Shown piece after piece: positions 26,481 through 35,302 of a stretch of 41,616 nucleotides of DNA. Where the stretch lies: the NCBI GenBank assembly GCA_945862295.1, contig CAMAXT010000014.1:1-41616 (forward strand). The letters run 5' to 3'. Source of the stretch: Pseudobacteriovorax antillogorgiicola. GTDB taxonomy: Bacteria; Bdellovibrionota_B; Oligoflexia; Oligoflexales; CAIYRB01. The notes beneath the pieces are model-generated. The model was not told the origin of the DNA and made no database searches. It worked only from the letters and a program-made list of their open reading frames with translations. Numbering within the stretch: position 1 is the stretch's first letter; each line of letters starts with the position of its first letter. The position numbers and the translations under genes were made by a program.

Positions 26481-27344
26481 CTATTCACAACTCACGTCTA
26501 CGAAACTATTCACATAAGTGTCCCAGCACACTCTGCTCTTCTGTGGATCTGTGTGCTCACCCGACTTATTTGCTTCACTCCAAGTTAAAAAGCGCTTTCC
26601 TTGATTTGAACTATCAGAAATCTCGAGAGATAAAGCATCAGCGTTTGCACTATAACGAACCGTCGAATTACGCCCCAACCGTCCTTGGGCTGACTCGCCG
26701 CTCATAGTAACTAACAAAACTTTGTTCGTAGGACTTTTGTAATCATAGACTACCGAGAACAGTATTGCTGAGTCTCTCGGTTTTGTAATGTCATAGACCT
26801 GCCAGGTACCACTGCCGGAAGCAGATGACTGTCCTTCGAAAAAAACGATATCGGTACAGCATCCGTTAATGTCAGATGGCAAAGATGTGACCCTCATAGT
26901 CCAGGAAGTCGCTGTTGCTGACTGGCGGATAGCGGTCAAATTCGCGGTCAAAACTCGATTGTTATCAAGAATATCGAAACTATATATCCACGTATCGGTT
27001 CCCGCTTGAGTAGGTTGTTTACTCTCTGCCGCCTTAAGAAGTTTGATCGGCAATTTCAGGACTTGTGCTATATTTGTCTCAACCGTAGAAACATAGATCA
27101 TCGCCTGGAGATGATTGGCACCGCTTTTGACTGCAGTCAGTCTCATCAGCGCGTCGAGATCTGTGCCACCAGTTGCCACATCGAGATTCATCGACATACT
27201 ATGGGAGGTAGGTACAGTTAGCGCACCGACTGCCTGGTCGGACTGCGGTTTTTCACGATCGCTGCCAGATTTTCCGCACCCAGCCAGAGAGGTCCCGAGC
27301 AGGACCGGAAACATAGCGCGCGCGAATACGGTTCCTATATTCAT
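26481..27344 (-). CDS. Lipoprotein of unknown function
   Basis: ATG at 27344 is chosen (GGAG 6 nt upstream). ATG at 27365 would add residues without an SD. The protein has 287 residues with a signal peptide ending in lipobox SLAGC, followed by a polar linker. The mature part has several beta-type segments (TWIYSFDILDNNRVLTANL, AILFSVVYDYKS) and four Cys after the lipid Cys, two adjacent (NGCCTD) and two near the end (RVCWDT, DVSCE), suggesting disulfides. I do not recognise the family. It faces the small membrane protein gene tail-to-tail and is divergent from the PilZ gene. Confidence 0.75.
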   Translation of the reverse strand: MNIGTVFARAMFPVLLGTSLAGCGKSGSDREKPQSDQAVGALTVPTSHSMSMNLDVATGGTDLDALMRLTAVKSGANHLQAMIYVSTVETNIAQVLKLPIKLLKAAESKQPTQAGTDTWIYSFDILDNNRVLTANLTAIRQSATATSWTMRVTSLPSDINGCCTDIVFFEGQSSASGSGTWQVYDITKPRDSAILFSVVYDYKSPTNKVLLVTMSGESAQGRLGRNSTVRYSANADALSLEISDSSNQGKRFLTWSEANKSGEHTDPQKSRVCWDTYVNSFVDVSCE

Positions 27345-27457
27345 CGCAAACTCCACTTGCTGCACTTATTTTCGACAGAATTTGTACTTTTATAAGACTT
27401 TACCATAGATCGGGCTTTTGTTCTGGTTAGAGACACACAGCAATTTTGTCCCGGTAC

Positions 27458-27486
27458 TTGGATCGGCGGATCGCAAAAGGTAAAAT
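27458..27486 (+). promoter_or_regulatory. Sigma70-type promoter of the PilZ-ABC operon
   Basis: TTGGAT (27458-27463), exactly 17 bp, then TAAAAT (27481-27486). Expected transcription start is near 27493, just upstream of the GGGAG ribosome site at about 27501-27505. Confidence 0.5.
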
Positions 27487-27513
27487 TAAATAGTAATTTC
27501 GGGAGTTAATCAA

Positions 27514-27849
27514 ATGGGGTCCAGCCAAAAAAGGGGTCACTACCGACTTGAGTATCCGGTTTCGGATCGTCCAAGCGTTTTGATCAATGGACAACAATAC
27601 GAAATGATCGATGTGTCAGAGCAAGGTCTGAAATTTAAATGCAACAACTCCATCACTCCCGATAGAAATTCTCCATTCAAAGGCAAAGTCTTTTTCAAAG
27701 ACGGCAAAAGTTTTGATGTCTCCGGAACTGTTTTGCGATATAACCCTGAACAAGACCAGTGTGTCGTTTTGCTCACCAAAGGCATTCCTTTAGCAAAGAT
27801 GATCGAAGAACAACTCCTTCTGATTCGAAAATACAAAGGGCAGCAGTGA
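27514..27849 (+). CDS. PilZ-domain protein (c-di-GMP receptor)
   Basis: This encodes 111 residues forming a single PilZ domain. Both c-di-GMP contact motifs are intact: RxxxR as R7-G-H-Y-R11, and DxSxxG as D33-V-S35-E-Q-G38. The rest fits the six-stranded barrel (GKVFFKDGKSFDVSGTVLRY) and a C-terminal helix. It should therefore bind c-di-GMP in the cytoplasm. GGGAG lies 8 nt before the ATG. Its stop codon TGA overlaps the GTG start of the ABC exporter gene, which points to equal synthesis and a shared task. Confidence 0.9.
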   Translation: MGSSQKRGHYRLEYPVSDRPSVLINGQQYEMIDVSEQGLKFKCNNSITPDRNSPFKGKVFFKDGKSFDVSGTVLRYNPEQDQCVVLLTKGIPLAKMIEEQLLLIRKYKGQQ

Positions 27850-29744
27850 CCTCTAAAAAAGACGCACATGCTCCGACAAAAAAGAAAAAGTTCTCCTCCA
27901 AGCAAAATTACTATGCCTTCCGCAAGTCTATAGAAAATAAAAAATCTGAGGACTCCGAAAGTGAAGACGAAAAATCCGCTACCAACCCGGATCGTAACTA
28001 CTATTGGAAAAAATACCGCGAGTGGCTTTGGCCCTACAAAATCCCACTCGGATTGATTTTCCTCATGGCACTTCTCGGCATGCTGCTCGAGATGATTTTG
28101 CCTTGGGCGACCAAATATATAATCGACAGTATTCTACTTGCAGAAGCGGTGCCGCCAGACACAAAATTTGAGCAGCTGCATTGGATCGGTGGGGCTGTCT
28201 TAGGAACACTCTTACTCGGAGAATTTCTAGGGGCCCTACGCACCAACCGGATGACTGTGTTAAATTCACAGGTTGTTTTCTCTTTGCGCAAGCGGCTGTT
28301 CGACCGGTTGATTCAAATGCCACTCTCCTACATCAATGACACGAAATCGGGAGGAATTGTTTCTCGGCTATCTTCGGACGTTGAGAATGTCACCGGCCTT
28401 GTTCAGATGGCATTTATTTCTCCCGGTGTAGCAATCATCAAAGTCTTTGTGACACTCGGCATCTTGTTTTCCATCCGCTGGGAACTCGCTATCGCAGCGG
28501 CGGCGTTGCTGCCACTATTGACGTACCTAAGCATTCTTTGGGTGAAAAAAGCACGCCCAGTCTACAAATCTATGGCCGACGACCGCTCACAGATTGATGC
28601 AAGAGTTGCTGAAACATTCTCCGGGATCAGAGTGGTTCGTTCCTTCCGTGGCGAAAGAAAAGAGAAACTTGACTACGCAGTCGGACACCACGGCATTATC
28701 CGGAAAAAGATTTTTGCCGATATGATCGAGATTATCGTAGGCACCGGATGGAGTTTTATTATTCCCTTCGTCGGTCTCATCATCATTTGGCTTGGTGGGT
28801 CTTTGTATATCAAGGGCTCCGCAAGTATCGGTGATATAGTAGCATTCCAAATGTACACAACCATGCTGCTCTATCCGGTCTGGCGCATTATCTTATCGCT
28901 CAGTCAAACTCAAAGAGCTCTGGCATCTATGGAAAAAGTTTTTGAAATCATGGACAAATCGCTTGACCTACCGGATGCTCTGGACGCTGCTTCTGCGCCC
29001 GCAACTGTTCGGTCTGTAGAAATTCGGAATCTTGGATTTGCTTATAAAAAAGATCTGCCGGTTCTAAAAGACATCTCTTTTCAAGTCAAAGGCGGATCTG
29101 TCGTTGCTTTCGTCGGACCAAGTGGCGCTGGCAAGACCACACTGACAGACCTAATCGCTCGATTTTTCGATCCAGACCAAGGCAGTATTCTCATCAACGA
29201 TACTGACATCAGAGGCTTCACGCGAGATTCGTACCGAAAGCTTTTCGGTATCGTCCAGCAAGATGTTTTTCTATTTGATGGCACTGTCGAAGAGAATATT
29301 TCGTACGGTTATAGACGCGCTCGCAAAGACGTAGTCGTCAGCGCAGCAAAGCGGGCGAATGCCGACGAGTTTATCTCTGACCTGCCAAACAAATATGACA
29401 CTCTCATTGGTGAACGGGGAGTGAAGCTATCGGGAGGCCAGCGTCAACGAATCAGTATAGCAAGAGCGCTTCTGGCAAACCCCGAAATTCTAATCCTTGA
29501 CGAAGCTACAAGTAACCTCGACACAGAGAGTGAGCAGAAGATTCAATCTGCAATCAAAGAACTCTTCAAAGGTCGGACGACTTTTGTCATCGCTCACCGT
29601 TTAAGTACCATTACGAATGCTGATTTGATCATTGTCTTAGACAAAGGCGCTATCCTTGAATACGGAACGCACGAGCATCTTCTTAGTCTGCGCGGGTTTT
29701 ACTTCGATATGGTTGAGCGCCAGCGCGCCTCTCTCAAGTTATAG
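27846..29744 (+). CDS. ABC exporter with fused permease and ATPase (MsbA-like)
   Basis: GTG at 27846 is preferred. It overlaps the PilZ stop (GTGA) with AAAGGG 5 nt upstream. The frame extends back to 27759 inside the PilZ gene but that part is not needed. The protein has 632 residues. About 60 polar, Lys/Glu-rich residues precede six membrane helices (ABC_membrane). The nucleotide-binding domain has Walker A GPSGAGKTT near residue 424, signature LSGGQRQR near 528, Walker B ILILDEATSNLD, and the switch His in IAHRLST. Lipid or peptide export is usual for this class; the substrate here is unknown. The charged N-terminal extension is unusual and might contact PilZ. Confidence 0.93.
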   Translation: MTSKKDAHAPTKKKKFSSKQNYYAFRKSIENKKSEDSESEDEKSATNPDRNYYWKKYREWLWPYKIPLGLIFLMALLGMLLEMILPWATKYIIDSILLAEAVPPDTKFEQLHWIGGAVLGTLLLGEFLGALRTNRMTVLNSQVVFSLRKRLFDRLIQMPLSYINDTKSGGIVSRLSSDVENVTGLVQMAFISPGVAIIKVFVTLGILFSIRWELAIAAAALLPLLTYLSILWVKKARPVYKSMADDRSQIDARVAETFSGIRVVRSFRGERKEKLDYAVGHHGIIRKKIFADMIEIIVGTGWSFIIPFVGLIIIWLGGSLYIKGSASIGDIVAFQMYTTMLLYPVWRIILSLSQTQRALASMEKVFEIMDKSLDLPDALDAASAPATVRSVEIRNLGFAYKKDLPVLKDISFQVKGGSVVAFVGPSGAGKTTLTDLIARFFDPDQGSILINDTDIRGFTRDSYRKLFGIVQQDVFLFDGTVEENISYGYRRARKDVVVSAAKRANADEFISDLPNKYDTLIGERGVKLSGGQRQRISIARALLANPEILILDEATSNLDTESEQKIQSAIKELFKGRTTFVIAHRLSTITNADLIIVLDKGAILEYGTHEHLLSLRGFYFDMVERQRASLKL

Positions 29745-29782
29745 AAAAAAATACGAGTCCAGGCTTTATGGACCTGAACTCG
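29745..29782 (-). terminator. Terminator of the 38-residue gene
   Basis: Minus strand: CGAGTTCAGG pairs with CCTGGACTCG over 10 bp (one G-U) around a 9-nt loop, followed by TATTTTTTT. It lies about 30 nt past the stop at 29812 and directly abuts the convergent ABC exporter gene. Confidence 0.85.
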
Positions 29783-29811
29783 GGCTGAATGATCAAGACT
29801 TCTGCGGCCTA

Positions 29812-29928
29812 TCATCCACGGAAAAAGAAGAACCAAAGTAGGATAACCAAAAATCCTGGTACACCCATCATCCACATTATAATTGGAACGGCCACGCGGC
29901 CTTCGTTAGTTTTAAGTGTCGGTTTCAT
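29812..29928 (-). CDS. 38-residue single-pass membrane protein
   Basis: This is a short gene with full expression signals. GGAGGA lies 6 nt before the ATG at 29928, the frame has 38 codons plus TGA, and an intrinsic terminator follows. The product starts with a polar segment (MKPTLKTNEGRVAVP), then one hydrophobic helix (IIMWMMGVPGFLVILLW), and ends FFFFRG. Its N-terminal polar part and short positive C-terminus fit a single-pass inner-membrane protein. I do not recognise a named family. Similar tiny membrane proteins often modulate larger membrane complexes, but no partner is evident. It is divergent from the outer-membrane protein gene. Confidence 0.75.
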   Translation of the reverse strand: MKPTLKTNEGRVAVPIIMWMMGVPGFLVILLWFFFFRG

Positions 29929-30081
29929 AAACTATCCTCCTAAAAAAGACCCGGTTCATTCGATTCGTCTTCTGACATTCTGCAAGATCGTCACCAGCGC
30001 TGAATCAAGCGCGACTTTTTTTGCCAATCTAGGCGTAAACCCGTAAAATATAAAGATAACTGCGTTTCACGAGGGAGATTT

Positions 30082-30885
30082 ATGAGGATCTGGGTATGTG
30101 CTGTCACTACGCTACTGTTTGTTGCTGCCTCCACCCCAAGTTTGGCCGGCCCTAGCAGCGATGAGACGTCTCAGCAGCTCTTGGCACAAGCAACAAAAAA
30201 GAAAAAAAAGAAGGCCAAAAAATCAGACGTTCAATTGCAAGATGAAGCATTCGGACCGGACGGTATTGACGCAATAACCAGCGATGGCGATAGCGGTACC
30301 GGGGTACACAGTGAGCAGGAAGGCATCGATGCGCCTTATAAAGCTGAGATCAACGTCCGTATGGACTTATCTTATCTATCAGTCGAGATGGGAGAGACAG
30401 ATCCATACAACAACACTATTATCGATATCGGAACGGAATGGCTTTTCCTCTTTGGCTCGTTCGAACTCGGTCCAGATATCGCGTACAAGTCCTTCACGAC
30501 TGCCACATCAACAACTGTAGTTGACCCGACCACGAATAAGTCGACGACCACCGTGACCGAAGTATCAAATAGCGCTGCCTCCGTTGGTGGTCTATTTAAA
30601 TGGAACTTTGGCAACCTCGACAAGCAGAGCCTAGTACCATTCGCTTACGGGGGCGTTGCCTATCAATTGTCTTCGGCCGAAGCCGACGGTGCGAAAGCAG
30701 TGAAAAGATCTGGCAGTGTCATTAAAGTTGGTGGTGGGATGAATCTTTTTCTAGACAGTAATGTTGCATTCAACCCGCGCGCTGAGTTTCGTATGGAAAG
30801 TGACAAAGACGACGCTGACGAGAATGCGATCACAACCACGACCACCGGCTTCAAAGTGCTGGTCGGAATTGCCGTATTTATCTGA
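30082..30885 (+). CDS. Predicted outer-membrane beta-barrel protein
   Basis: This encodes 267 residues. The signal peptide ends near residue 22 (PSLA/G), followed by a striking Lys run (KKKKKKAKK at about 39-47) and an acidic linker. From about residue 87, alternating strands (EINVRMDLSYLSVEMG, WLFLFGSFELGPDIAYKSF, SVIKVGGGMNLFLDS, FKVLVGIAVFI) suggest an OmpA/OmpW-size barrel of about eight strands. The protein ends in a hydrophobic, Phe-containing strand. Thr-rich loops (TTATSTTVVDPTTNKSTTTV) are probably surface exposed. GAGGGAG lies about 5 nt before the ATG. Function unknown. Confidence 0.75.
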   Translation: MRIWVCAVTTLLFVAASTPSLAGPSSDETSQQLLAQATKKKKKKAKKSDVQLQDEAFGPDGIDAITSDGDSGTGVHSEQEGIDAPYKAEINVRMDLSYLSVEMGETDPYNNTIIDIGTEWLFLFGSFELGPDIAYKSFTTATSTTVVDPTTNKSTTTVTEVSNSAASVGGLFKWNFGNLDKQSLVPFAYGGVAYQLSSAEADGAKAVKRSGSVIKVGGGMNLFLDSNVAFNPRAEFRMESDKDDADENAITTTTTGFKVLVGIAVFI

Positions 30886-30970
30886 ATTTATAGATACTTT
30901 TAGTGATTGCTGCGGCGAGCAGGCGGTGTTTAAATGCTGAGTCTTAGCAAACACTGGACCGGAGCCCACG

Positions 30971-31564
30971 TTGGCAAAACTATATTTTAGATACGGCGCC
31001 GTTGGCAGCGCGAAAACACTGAATCTTCTCGCAGTCGCCTACTCTTACAATCAGCAAGATAAAAAAGTTTTGGTCATCAAACCAGAACTTGATACCCGCT
31101 TCGGCCGTGAGACTGTCAAGTCACGCGCAGGACTTGAACGTGAAGCGGATCTTCTCGTCACTCCCAATTCGATCTTGCCTCTCGAAACATTTAAGGACAG
31201 TCACTGCATACTCGTCGACGAGGCACAGTTTTTAAGTGCGAGCTTGATTGAACAACTGCGTGTTGTGACAATCACTTTAAACATCCCGGTTATTTGCTAC
31301 GGCCTACGAACAGACTTTCGTAATGAGCTATTTTCTGGCTCTAAGCGTTTGATGGAACTCGCAGATGACATTTCTGAAATTAAAACGACCTGCTCATACT
31401 GCAACCGCAAAGGCGTATTTAATCTCAAACTTCTTGGCAATGTTCCGACCTTAGATGGACCAGTTGTTGATTTGGGATCCGAAGAAAAATACCTTCCTAC
31501 GTGTGCTAGCTGCTACAATCACCGCCTGCCGACCTCGTGGGCAGAGCAACCTGGAGTTCAATAA
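30971..31564 (+). CDS. tdk: Thymidine kinase (type II)
   Basis: The enzyme phosphorylates thymidine to dTMP for salvage. It has 197 residues. The N-terminal MAKLYFRYGAVGSAKT is the P-loop region, with Ala where many homologs have the Walker A Gly. CILVDEAQFL carries the catalytic Glu, and two Cys pairs (TCSYC and PTCASC) form the structural zinc site. VICYGLRTDF is typical. The start is TTG with GGAG 6 nt upstream. The TAA stop overlaps the dapD ATG by one base (TAATG), so the two are coupled. Confidence 0.94.
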   Translation: MAKLYFRYGAVGSAKTLNLLAVAYSYNQQDKKVLVIKPELDTRFGRETVKSRAGLEREADLLVTPNSILPLETFKDSHCILVDEAQFLSASLIEQLRVVTITLNIPVICYGLRTDFRNELFSGSKRLMELADDISEIKTTCSYCNRKGVFNLKLLGNVPTLDGPVVDLGSEEKYLPTCASCYNHRLPTSWAEQPGVQ

Positions 31565-32562
31565 TGTTCGCATTTGGCATTGGCGTTGGCACTAAAAACA
31601 TGCAAGGAAGTTGGCTAGAAGTCTTCTTCCCCACTCCTTTTTTCAGACCAACTGAAAACGATTGGAAAATCTGGGGTTCGGCTGTTGGATACAATGGCGG
31701 CAACCAAACCATTGAAATTGGACCAGAAGTTCTCGAAAAATTGATTGAAAAAAACCCCTTAGCTAAAGCTCTTTATCATTCAAAAAAGCCCGCAGTTGCG
31801 GTATTTCTCGAATCTGATGAAGATCCAGTCGGGGTACCGGATACTTATCTTAAGCTCCATCTGTTGTCACACCGACTTATTAAACCGCATGGAACAAAAC
31901 TCGCTGGCATTTTTAAAGTCATGCCCAATGTTGTGTGGACCGATAGAGGCGCGGTCGACCCAACAGAGGTTCCAGTATTGCAACTTGAGCTGCGCCTCAA
32001 AGGCGAAACACTTTCGATACATTCGGTCGATAAATTTCCGAGATTAACCGACTACGTCATCCCCAGCGGCGTTCGTATTGCCGATGCTTCACGCATCAGG
32101 CTGGGTGCTTATCTCGGAAATGGCTCGACCATCATGCATGAAGGCTTTGTTAACTTTAATGCTGGATGCGAAGGTCCCAATATGATTGAAGGGCGCATTT
32201 CTGCTGGAGTCTTCGTCGGCACAGGATCTGACCTTGGCGGCGGCTGCAGCACCATGGGCACTCTTTCAGGTGGCAATAATACTGTCATCTCGATCGGGAA
32301 GAACTGCCTAATCGGAGCAAATGCAGGGATAAATATTGGCCTTGGCGACAATTGCACAGTTGAAGCTGGTCTCTACGTTACTGCCGGATCAAAACTCAGA
32401 TTTTACGAATCTGTTGGCGCTGCTCCTAAGTCTATCAAAGCGAGCGTTCTCCATGGACATTCTAATCTTTTGTTTCGCCGTAACTCTCTCGACGGTGGAA
32501 TTGAGTGTTTGCCAAATAAAAACGTGATTAAACTCAATATCGATCTTCATAAAAATAACTAA
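31564..32562 (+). CDS. dapD: Tetrahydrodipicolinate N-succinyltransferase
   Basis: The enzyme adds succinyl from succinyl-CoA to tetrahydrodipicolinate in the succinylase route to diaminopimelate and lysine. It has 332 residues. ATG at 31564 has GGAG 7 nt upstream; the frame open from 31537 lies inside tdk and is not used. The C-terminal half is a left-handed beta-helix of hexapeptide repeats (VRIADASRIRLGAYLGNGST, NMIEGRISAGVFVGTGSDLG). NFNAGCEGPNMIEGRIS is typical of the longer DapD type also found in Pseudomonas and actinobacteria. It is longer than E. coli DapD (274 residues), consistent with that type. Confidence 0.93.
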   Translation: MFAFGIGVGTKNMQGSWLEVFFPTPFFRPTENDWKIWGSAVGYNGGNQTIEIGPEVLEKLIEKNPLAKALYHSKKPAVAVFLESDEDPVGVPDTYLKLHLLSHRLIKPHGTKLAGIFKVMPNVVWTDRGAVDPTEVPVLQLELRLKGETLSIHSVDKFPRLTDYVIPSGVRIADASRIRLGAYLGNGSTIMHEGFVNFNAGCEGPNMIEGRISAGVFVGTGSDLGGGCSTMGTLSGGNNTVISIGKNCLIGANAGINIGLGDNCTVEAGLYVTAGSKLRFYESVGAAPKSIKASVLHGHSNLLFRRNSLDGGIECLPNKNVIKLNIDLHKNN

Positions 32563-32638
32563 ACGCATTCCGCAATGGGTCTTTCTTTCCGAATTATGTA
32601 GAATGAACGCACATTCATCTACACGGGAGGGGGGCTCA

Positions 32639-33973
32639 ATGCTTTTCAGAAGATTTCTGACGGTGGTACTTGTTGCGTCAACTTCGTTCACTATTGCTGG
32701 TGGGGCACAGTCCGAACCTGTTTCAAATCCTACAAAAGACGACCTAGTTTTTGTAAAAATTGATATCAACGCAATCGGTCCGACAAAACTAGCCAATCTT
32801 AAAAGAACCATAATCCACAGACTCTCGATCGAAGCCGACATGGATCTTATTCTTCTCACGACCAAAACAGAAGCAGCAAAACACGCTGAAAAGTTCCTTG
32901 TATTGGATATCGAGCCTAAAGAAGACCAACTATTTGTTATCCAAAAAGCTCACGAAGATGTTCTCGAGTCTCTTGAAGGTGAAACCATTGCGAAAGCCGG
33001 TCGCTCTGCGGTCGTCCAAGCAAAATCTCCTTACCTAAAGCAGTTGACTTGGCATCCCGCTGTTTCAAAACTTGAAGCAAGCATCGTTCTCGCCAGGCAA
33101 CTAGCTAATGATGACATTCGAGGGGTTACTAAGTTTTCCCAGGACACCTCAAATATCGTTGAGGCAGTAAACGGTCAACGCTGGCAGGAGACTCTAGGTC
33201 ACTTGGCAACAATGAACCGCTTCAGCCGCGGCCCTGGTATTCAAAATGCTCAGCGCTACCTTGAGCAAACACTTTCAAGCCTTCCGGCAATGCACGTGTC
33301 GACGCAAGCATTTACCATGGGCGCGACCACCGCTTACAACGTCATCGGTAAACTCACAGGTACAACACGCCCTGATGACTGGATCATTATCGGTGCTCAC
33401 TATGATTCAATTTCGCAATCCACAACGACGTCAGCACCAGGCGCAGAAGACAACGCTAGCGGCACAGCTGGCATGCTAGAACTCGCTCGCATATTTGCCG
33501 AAACCAGACCGGAAGCAACGATCTTTTTCATCGGATTTTCCGGAGAAGAGCAGGGGCTGAAGGGTAGCTATGCTCATGTCGCAAAGCTAATCGCCGAAGG
33601 CAACAAAGGGAAAGTAAAAGCTGTGTTTACCATGGATATGATAGGTTACACGAGTGACACAGATCTCGATTGCCTTCTTGAATCCGACCGCAGAGGCTCA
33701 GCACTATTTCCAATGCTTACTGCCGCAGCTCAGCAATACACCAACCTTCGAATAGTGACCACGCTCAACCCGTTTGGTAGCGATCACGTCCCTTACATTG
33801 AAGAAGGCATTCCGTCTCTTCTTGTCATCGAAAATGATTGGAACTCATACCCGCCATACCACAAAACCGGCGACACTCCAGATAACATCACTCTAGCAAT
33901 GGGAGAGCAGACTCTTAGGATGCAAGCAGCAGCCGTTGCGCAGATATCTGGCGCAAAATTCACCGTTAAATGA
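32639..33973 (+). CDS. Secreted M28-family zinc aminopeptidase
   Basis: ATG at 32639 is chosen (GGGAGG-type site 4 nt upstream). The track to 32603 adds residues without an SD. The protein has 444 residues with a signal peptide of about 24 residues. A pro-region of about 160 residues precedes the catalytic domain. M28 metal ligands are visible in order: His in IIIGAHYDS, bridging Asp in PGAEDNASG, Glu pair in GFSGEEQG, Asp in TMDMIGY, and His in PYHKTGDTPDN. It should remove N-terminal residues from peptides in the periplasm or outside the cell. It is followed closely by a small membrane protein gene. Confidence 0.92.
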   Translation: MLFRRFLTVVLVASTSFTIAGGAQSEPVSNPTKDDLVFVKIDINAIGPTKLANLKRTIIHRLSIEADMDLILLTTKTEAAKHAEKFLVLDIEPKEDQLFVIQKAHEDVLESLEGETIAKAGRSAVVQAKSPYLKQLTWHPAVSKLEASIVLARQLANDDIRGVTKFSQDTSNIVEAVNGQRWQETLGHLATMNRFSRGPGIQNAQRYLEQTLSSLPAMHVSTQAFTMGATTAYNVIGKLTGTTRPDDWIIIGAHYDSISQSTTTSAPGAEDNASGTAGMLELARIFAETRPEATIFFIGFSGEEQGLKGSYAHVAKLIAEGNKGKVKAVFTMDMIGYTSDTDLDCLLESDRRGSALFPMLTAAAQQYTNLRIVTTLNPFGSDHVPYIEEGIPSLLVIENDWNSYPPYHKTGDTPDNITLAMGEQTLRMQAAAVAQISGAKFTVK

Positions 33974-33981
33974 GGACGACC

Positions 33982-34329
33982 ATGAAAATCATAAGTGTAT
34001 CTGTTTTAATGGCATACCTGCTCTCAGCGGCGATCCTTGCTAATGACGGCAACAATGCCGCATTCTGGAATGTTCTTTACGGTTTCGCAGCTATGCTCGC
34101 AATTTTTGACGTCTTAAACCTAAAGATTCGTTGGGCTGCCGCTTTTGGCTGCGTCGCTTATAGTGTGATCGCATTTAAAATAAGTACTGCGCCAGTCTCT
34201 ACTAGCACAGTGAGTACAGGTCCCATGCAGATAGCGGGCTTATTCATTGCTGCAGTTTACTGTCTTTGTTTGGTGGTATTTTCTGCGAAGAAAGAACGGA
34301 ACACAGAACCGGATGGTCAGAAAGTCTAA
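33982..34329 (+). CDS. Small multi-pass membrane protein
   Basis: ATG at 33982 is preferred, with AGGA 5 nt upstream. An ATG at 33970 overlaps the preceding stop (ATGA) and would add MRTT. The protein has 115-119 residues with about four hydrophobic segments (SVSVLMAYLLSAAILA, NVLYGFAAMLAIFDVL, IRWAAAFGCVAYSVIAF, MQIAGLFIAAVYCLCLVVF) and a short charged tail. No family recognised. It is in the same transcript as the M28 peptidase and ends at the shared terminator. Confidence 0.7.
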   Translation: MKIISVSVLMAYLLSAAILANDGNNAAFWNVLYGFAAMLAIFDVLNLKIRWAAAFGCVAYSVIAFKISTAPVSTSTVSTGPMQIAGLFIAAVYCLCLVVFSAKKERNTEPDGQKV

Positions 34330-34338
34330 CACTATATA

Positions 34339-34364
34339 AAAACCCCAACCTAAGTTGGAGTTTT
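34339..34364. terminator. Bidirectional terminator
   Basis: AAAACCCCAAC/GTTGGAGTTTT forms an 11-bp stem with one mismatch and a 4-nt loop (CTAA). A/T-rich flanks supply a U-tract for both the plus gene ending at 34329 and the minus gene ending at 34374. Confidence 0.7.
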
Positions 34365-34373
34365 CAATTTTAC

Positions 34374-35177
34374 TTACTTTAAAGCGACCAGATAAGAAAC
34401 CCAGCTTTCACAATCATCACCTTTTTCGGTGATGCTGTATTCGCCGTCACCTTCGCCGTCTTCAGTTGTACCCTCCCAGTAGGTATTCACTTTCGTAAAT
34501 CCGCATTCTAGAAGAAGGTCTCTTAGCTCAGGTACAGACCACATACGCCAGTCGTAGGTGAACACTTTCTCTCTTTTAGGCTCTCCTGCTAGCTGAAAAT
34601 GAATATGGAAGAGAGCGTGGTTATTCAATGGGTCAAACATATCCTGGTCCCAGAAGTAGCTGTAACCTTCATCTTCGTATTCGGTTTCTTCTTCATTTGG
34701 CTCAGTACATGAGCTACCACCAAAACAATCAAGCACAAGAATACCGTTTTTGTTAAGAGTCTTAACGCAGTTTGTGAAGTAGCGCTTTAGCTCTAAGCGT
34801 TCTTTGAACAAGAAGTAAGAAAAGTTTAACGCGCAGATCGCATCAGCATAAGGAAGATCTGGACTTAAAACATCACCTTGAATGACTTTCAATCGTTCTT
34901 TTTGGACAGAATTAAGCGGCGCGAAATGTTGTTTGTTTCCCCAAGCAAGTGGCTCAGGATCTAAATCGACGCCGTAAGCAACTTTAACATCTGATTGCTT
35001 TACCCAAGCGGTGCAGTTAGCGAATGTTCCGCAAAAATCTTCACGTAAAATGTTTGCTACTGCTTTTTCGCCGCGTGCTTCACGGAAAGCTTGATTTACA
35101 AATTTCATGTCCTCTTCTGGGGACTGTACGCTAGCCATGTAGTACTTGTACTTGTCGAAATTCCCAGTAGCAGTCAT
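34374..35177 (-). CDS. Class I SAM-dependent methyltransferase
   Basis: This encodes 267 residues with no signal peptide. The Rossmann-type methyltransferase order is visible: ILREDFCGTFANCTAWV takes the place of motif I, with FCGT near the usual Gly-rich loop. VAYGVDLDPEPL is the acidic loop that binds ribose, VIQGDVLSP is motif III, and ADAICALNFSYFLF is motif IV. The FCGT-type loop is typical of a widespread uncharacterised subgroup. Substrate unknown. The C-terminus is acidic (TTEDGEGDGE). An AG-rich SD (GGAGAGAAG) precedes the ATG. It is divergent from apaG. Confidence 0.87.
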   Translation of the reverse strand: MTATGNFDKYKYYMASVQSPEEDMKFVNQAFREARGEKAVANILREDFCGTFANCTAWVKQSDVKVAYGVDLDPEPLAWGNKQHFAPLNSVQKERLKVIQGDVLSPDLPYADAICALNFSYFLFKERLELKRYFTNCVKTLNKNGILVLDCFGGSSCTEPNEEETEYEDEGYSYFWDQDMFDPLNNHALFHIHFQLAGEPKREKVFTYDWRMWSVPELRDLLLECGFTKVNTYWEGTTEDGEGDGEYSITEKGDDCESWVSYLVALK

Positions 35178-35302
35178 CAGCTTCTCTCCATAAAATTCTT
35201 TGTAAACAGATTGTTAAACCGGACACGTGAGGCACTAAAATCTATTGTACCGTTCTTCTATTCTGGTAAGGTCGAGACTACAACCACTTTCGGTACCTAA
35301 AA

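Noticed and set aside
30082-30270. Lys-rich stretch in the barrel protein as a frameshift artefact
   Set aside because: The frame continues normally on both sides with a good signal peptide and barrel strands; Lys runs after signal peptides are plausible linkers.
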